Assembly: GCA_002786385.1 (NCBI GenBank) | Contig: PGCN01000025.1 | Coordinates: 124,001 to 188,000, forward strand | DNA: 64,000 nt | Origin: Flavobacterium sp. FEMGT703F | GTDB lineage: Bacteria; Bacteroidota; Bacteroidia; Flavobacteriales; Flavobacteriaceae | Direction of reading: 5' to 3' | In this document: positions 62,081-64,000 of the stretch, piece by piece | How the letters are laid out: each line of letters starts with the position of its first letter | Position numbering within the stretch: position 1 is the stretch's first letter | Notes under the pieces: generated by a model | Told to the model about the DNA's origin: nothing | The model's database searches: none | Seen by the model: only the letters and a program-made list of their open reading frames with translations | Translations under genes and position numbers: made by a program

Positions 62081-63319
62081 ATGAAATACTGGAAAAAGCT
62101 TACCAATGAGCAAAGAAAAGAGCGTATAGCAAGGGCTTTGCATGATAACGTCAACTTTTCAAAAGACACTTCTTTGGGTTATCCGGCCTCTAAATTAGAC
62201 GGTATAGTGTTTAATGACGATGCGCCTTTTTTGAAAGACGCGCCCATTTTGCAAACCTATGTAGCCAATCCGAATAATATTGGTTGTCACACTTTTGGGA
62301 CTTCGGAAAAAGCTTTTAACGGAACACACGAGATTGAGCGGGAAGTGTTGCGTGTTATAGCGGTAGATATTTTTAAAGCCGAACCGAACGCGTTCGATGG
62401 TTATATTTCGCCCGGCGGTACCGAAGCCAATATCCAAGCGATTTGGATGTTCCGCAATTATTACATGAATAATTATGATGCCAAAGCCGATGAAATAGCG
62501 ATAGTAGCTTCAGAAGATACGCATTATTCGATTCCGAAAGCGGCTAATTTGCTGCAGTTGGATTGGCTTAAAATTCCGGTTGATTTTAATACGCGTGCCA
62601 TTGATAAAGTTCAATTGGAACAGATAATTCTGAATGCCAATAACAACGGTAAAAAATATTTCCTTGCGGTTTCCAACATGGGAACTACCATGTTTGGTTC
62701 GGTAGACAATCCGGAAGATTATATTGCTGTTTTTGAAAAACACAACTTGCATTACAAGCTCCACATAGATGGCGCGTACGGCGGATTTGTTTATCCGTTC
62801 AGTAATCAGCAATCAGTGATTAATTTTAGTAACCCAAAAATCAGTTCCATCACCATAGACGCACACAAAATGTTGCAAGCGCCTTACGGAACGGGTGTTT
62901 TTATTTGCCGAAAAGGCTACATTGAAAACGTACTGACCAAAGAAGCAGAATACGTTGAAGGCATGGATTTAACCTTGTGTGGCAGTCGAAGCGGCGCCAA
63001 TGCGGTAGCGGTTTGGATGATTTTATTTACTTATGGGCCAAACGGTTGGTTTGAAAAAGTGAGCGTCTTGCAAATGAGGACACAGTTTTTGTGTAACCAA
63101 CTAGATGCTATGCAAATCCAATATTTTCGTGAGCCGTTTATGAATATAGTGACCATCAAAGCCGAGTACATTCCGATAAAAGTAGCTGAGAAATATGGTT
63201 TAGTGCCACAACAACACGATGAAAATAACCAATGGTACAAAATTGTGTTGATGGATCACGTAGAAGTAGAACATTTGACTACTTTTATAGAAGATTTGAT
63301 GGCCACTACTTATGTTTAA
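62081..63319 (+). CDS. Group II pyridoxal-dependent decarboxylase family protein
   Basis: 412 residues from ATG 62081. PLP-binding features: GYISPGGTEANIQAIWMFRNYY (about 115-136), the Asp of LHIDGAYGGFVYPF and the Schiff-base Lys in SSITIDAHKMLQAPYGTGVF (about 265). The family decarboxylates amino acids such as glutamate, aspartate, tyrosine or histidine; this shorter form without the N-terminal extension of GadB resembles archaeal and Bacteroidota tyrosine/aspartate or histidine decarboxylases. The substrate cannot be fixed by eye. Divergent from uvrC; overlaps the cyclo-ligase gene by 8 bases. Confidence 0.85.
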   Translation: MKYWKKLTNEQRKERIARALHDNVNFSKDTSLGYPASKLDGIVFNDDAPFLKDAPILQTYVANPNNIGCHTFGTSEKAFNGTHEIEREVLRVIAVDIFKAEPNAFDGYISPGGTEANIQAIWMFRNYYMNNYDAKADEIAIVASEDTHYSIPKAANLLQLDWLKIPVDFNTRAIDKVQLEQIILNANNNGKKYFLAVSNMGTTMFGSVDNPEDYIAVFEKHNLHYKLHIDGAYGGFVYPFSNQQSVINFSNPKISSITIDAHKMLQAPYGTGVFICRKGYIENVLTKEAEYVEGMDLTLCGSRSGANAVAVWMILFTYGPNGWFEKVSVLQMRTQFLCNQLDAMQIQYFREPFMNIVTIKAEYIPIKVAEKYGLVPQQHDENNQWYKIVLMDHVEVEHLTTFIEDLMATTYV

Positions 63320-63890
63320 AAAAGACTTACGCAAAAAATACAAAGCACTTAGACAACAGCTTTCCGAAGCACAAATTGAAGATCAAAGTCTGGCGATTGC
63401 CAATCGATTATTACAATTAGACATTTGGGAGAATACCTATTTTCATTTATTCCTGACCATTGAAGAGCAAAAGGAGGTAGACACTGAATTTGTATTGCAA
63501 ATTTTAGCCGGAAAAGACAAAGAGATTGTGGTGGCTAAGAGCGATTTTGACACTTTGGCAATGACTCATTTTTTGTTGACCGACAATACCAAATTCCAAA
63601 AAAACCAGTACAATATTTTTGAGCCTGTAGATGGTATTGAAGTGCCGCCAAGCAAGCTGGATGTAGTGTTTGTGCCTTTATTGGCTTATGACAGTAACGG
63701 AAATCGAGTAGGTTACGGCAAGGGTTTTTACGATAAATTTTTGTCGCAATGCAAGGAAGAGGTCATCAAAGTTGGTTTCTCGTTTTTTGAACCTGAAGAA
63801 AATATAACCGATGTATCACCTAACGATATTCGATTGGATTATTGTGTAACGCCCGAAACTATTCATAAGTTCCTAACGACGTCTTCTTAG
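63312..63890 (+). CDS. 5-formyltetrahydrofolate cyclo-ligase
   Basis: 192 residues. The N-terminal KKDLRKKYKALRQQLSEAQ, the central TEFVLQILAGKDKEIVVAKSDF, and the ATP/substrate signature VDVVFVPLLAYDSNGNRVGYGKGFYDKFL (about 115-143) define the family. It converts 5-formyl-THF to 5,10-methenyl-THF with ATP, feeding one-carbon reactions such as PurN. Translationally coupled to the decarboxylase by an 8-base overlap. Its 3' end overlaps the convergent lspA gene by 32 bases. Confidence 0.93.
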   Translation: MFKKDLRKKYKALRQQLSEAQIEDQSLAIANRLLQLDIWENTYFHLFLTIEEQKEVDTEFVLQILAGKDKEIVVAKSDFDTLAMTHFLLTDNTKFQKNQYNIFEPVDGIEVPPSKLDVVFVPLLAYDSNGNRVGYGKGFYDKFLSQCKEEVIKVGFSFFEPEENITDVSPNDIRLDYCVTPETIHKFLTTSS

Positions 63891-64000
63891 CAAAAGCTTT
63901 TTTATTGAAGACAATCAATATCCCGACACCGGTAGAAATGGCCATATCGGCTATGTTGAAAATGGCATTAAAAAACTTAAAAGGTTCTCCGCCCCAAATA
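63859..64000 (-). CDS. lspA: Lipoprotein signal peptidase (C-terminal part, runs off the window)
   Basis: About 46 codons ending at TAG (63861-63859). The segment FNAIFNIADMAISTGVGILIVFNKK contains the C-terminal SPase II motif FNxAD with a catalytic Asp followed by the last membrane helix and a basic tail. The N-terminal part lies beyond position 64000. It cleaves the signal peptide of prolipoproteins such as the lipobox proteins in this window. The 3' end overlaps the cyclo-ligase gene on the opposite strand. Confidence 0.8.
   Translation of the reverse strand, partial: IWGGEPFKFFNAIFNIADMAISTGVGILIVFNKKAFAKKTSLGTYE

Overview
The window looks like chromosomal DNA of a Flavobacterium-like member of the Flavobacteriia (Bacteroidota). 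The genes are low in GC. Many genes are preceded by the Bacteroidota promoter pattern TTG-N18-22-TAnnTTTG. The gene content is typical of that group: the block acpP-fabF-rnc-IPExxxVDY-pyk, a three-gene sdhCAB operon with a di-haem cytochrome b, a GH92 mannosidase, an OmpA with thrombospondin type 3 repeats, and a TonB receptor with a carboxypeptidase-D-like N-terminus. No rRNA, tRNA, insertion sequence or CRISPR array was seen.

Layout. 1-2.4 kb is an AT-rich accessory patch: a lipoprotein whose C-terminal half is a Tae4-type peptidoglycan amidase, cut by one in-frame TAG, with a small exported protein downstream (possible immunity protein) and an orphan coding fragment at the window edge. 2.4-9.5 kb: comF, a Big_5 lipoprotein, omega-amidase, GH92, and an exported endonuclease/exonuclease/phosphatase. 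9.5-13.2 kb: sdhCAB. 13.3-17.6 kb: an envelope gene cluster including ChaN, and a divergent Crp/Fnr regulator. 17.7-29.8 kb: pepP, an alpha/beta hydrolase, an AddB-like nuclease, ompA, kbl, an AddA-like helicase-nuclease, a membrane protein and a GNAT enzyme. 30-31.4 kb: superoxide dismutase, then four tandem small-RNA-like units. 31.4-35.5 kb: purF, a PfkB kinase, purN-rnhA. 35.6-40.1 kb: acpP to pyk. 40.2-51.7 kb: BI-1, dinB, a recombinase-like membrane protein, CYTH, rlpA, a TonB receptor, pgi, an M23 peptidase. 51.7-57.9 kb: aromatic amino acid catabolism (tryptophan dioxygenase family, HppD, HmgA), a further small RNA candidate and an amino acid permease. 58-64 kb: patatin, uvrC, a group II decarboxylase, formyl-THF cyclo-ligase and the end of lspA.

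Working together. HmgA and HppD are adjacent steps of tyrosine breakdown, and a permease lies upstream. SdhC, SdhA and SdhB form complex II. The AddA-like and AddB-like proteins probably form one recombination nuclease although two genes separate them. AcpP, FabF and Rnc share a conserved transcription block.

The least ordinary parts are the amber-interrupted Tae4 lipoprotein, the tandem small-RNA array at 30.7-31.4 kb with a promoter and terminator in every unit, a second orphan small RNA at 53.5 kb, several strong inverted repeats at promoters, and promoters placed so close to the ATG that the mRNA may be leaderless. All assignments come from reading the sequence; no database search was run.
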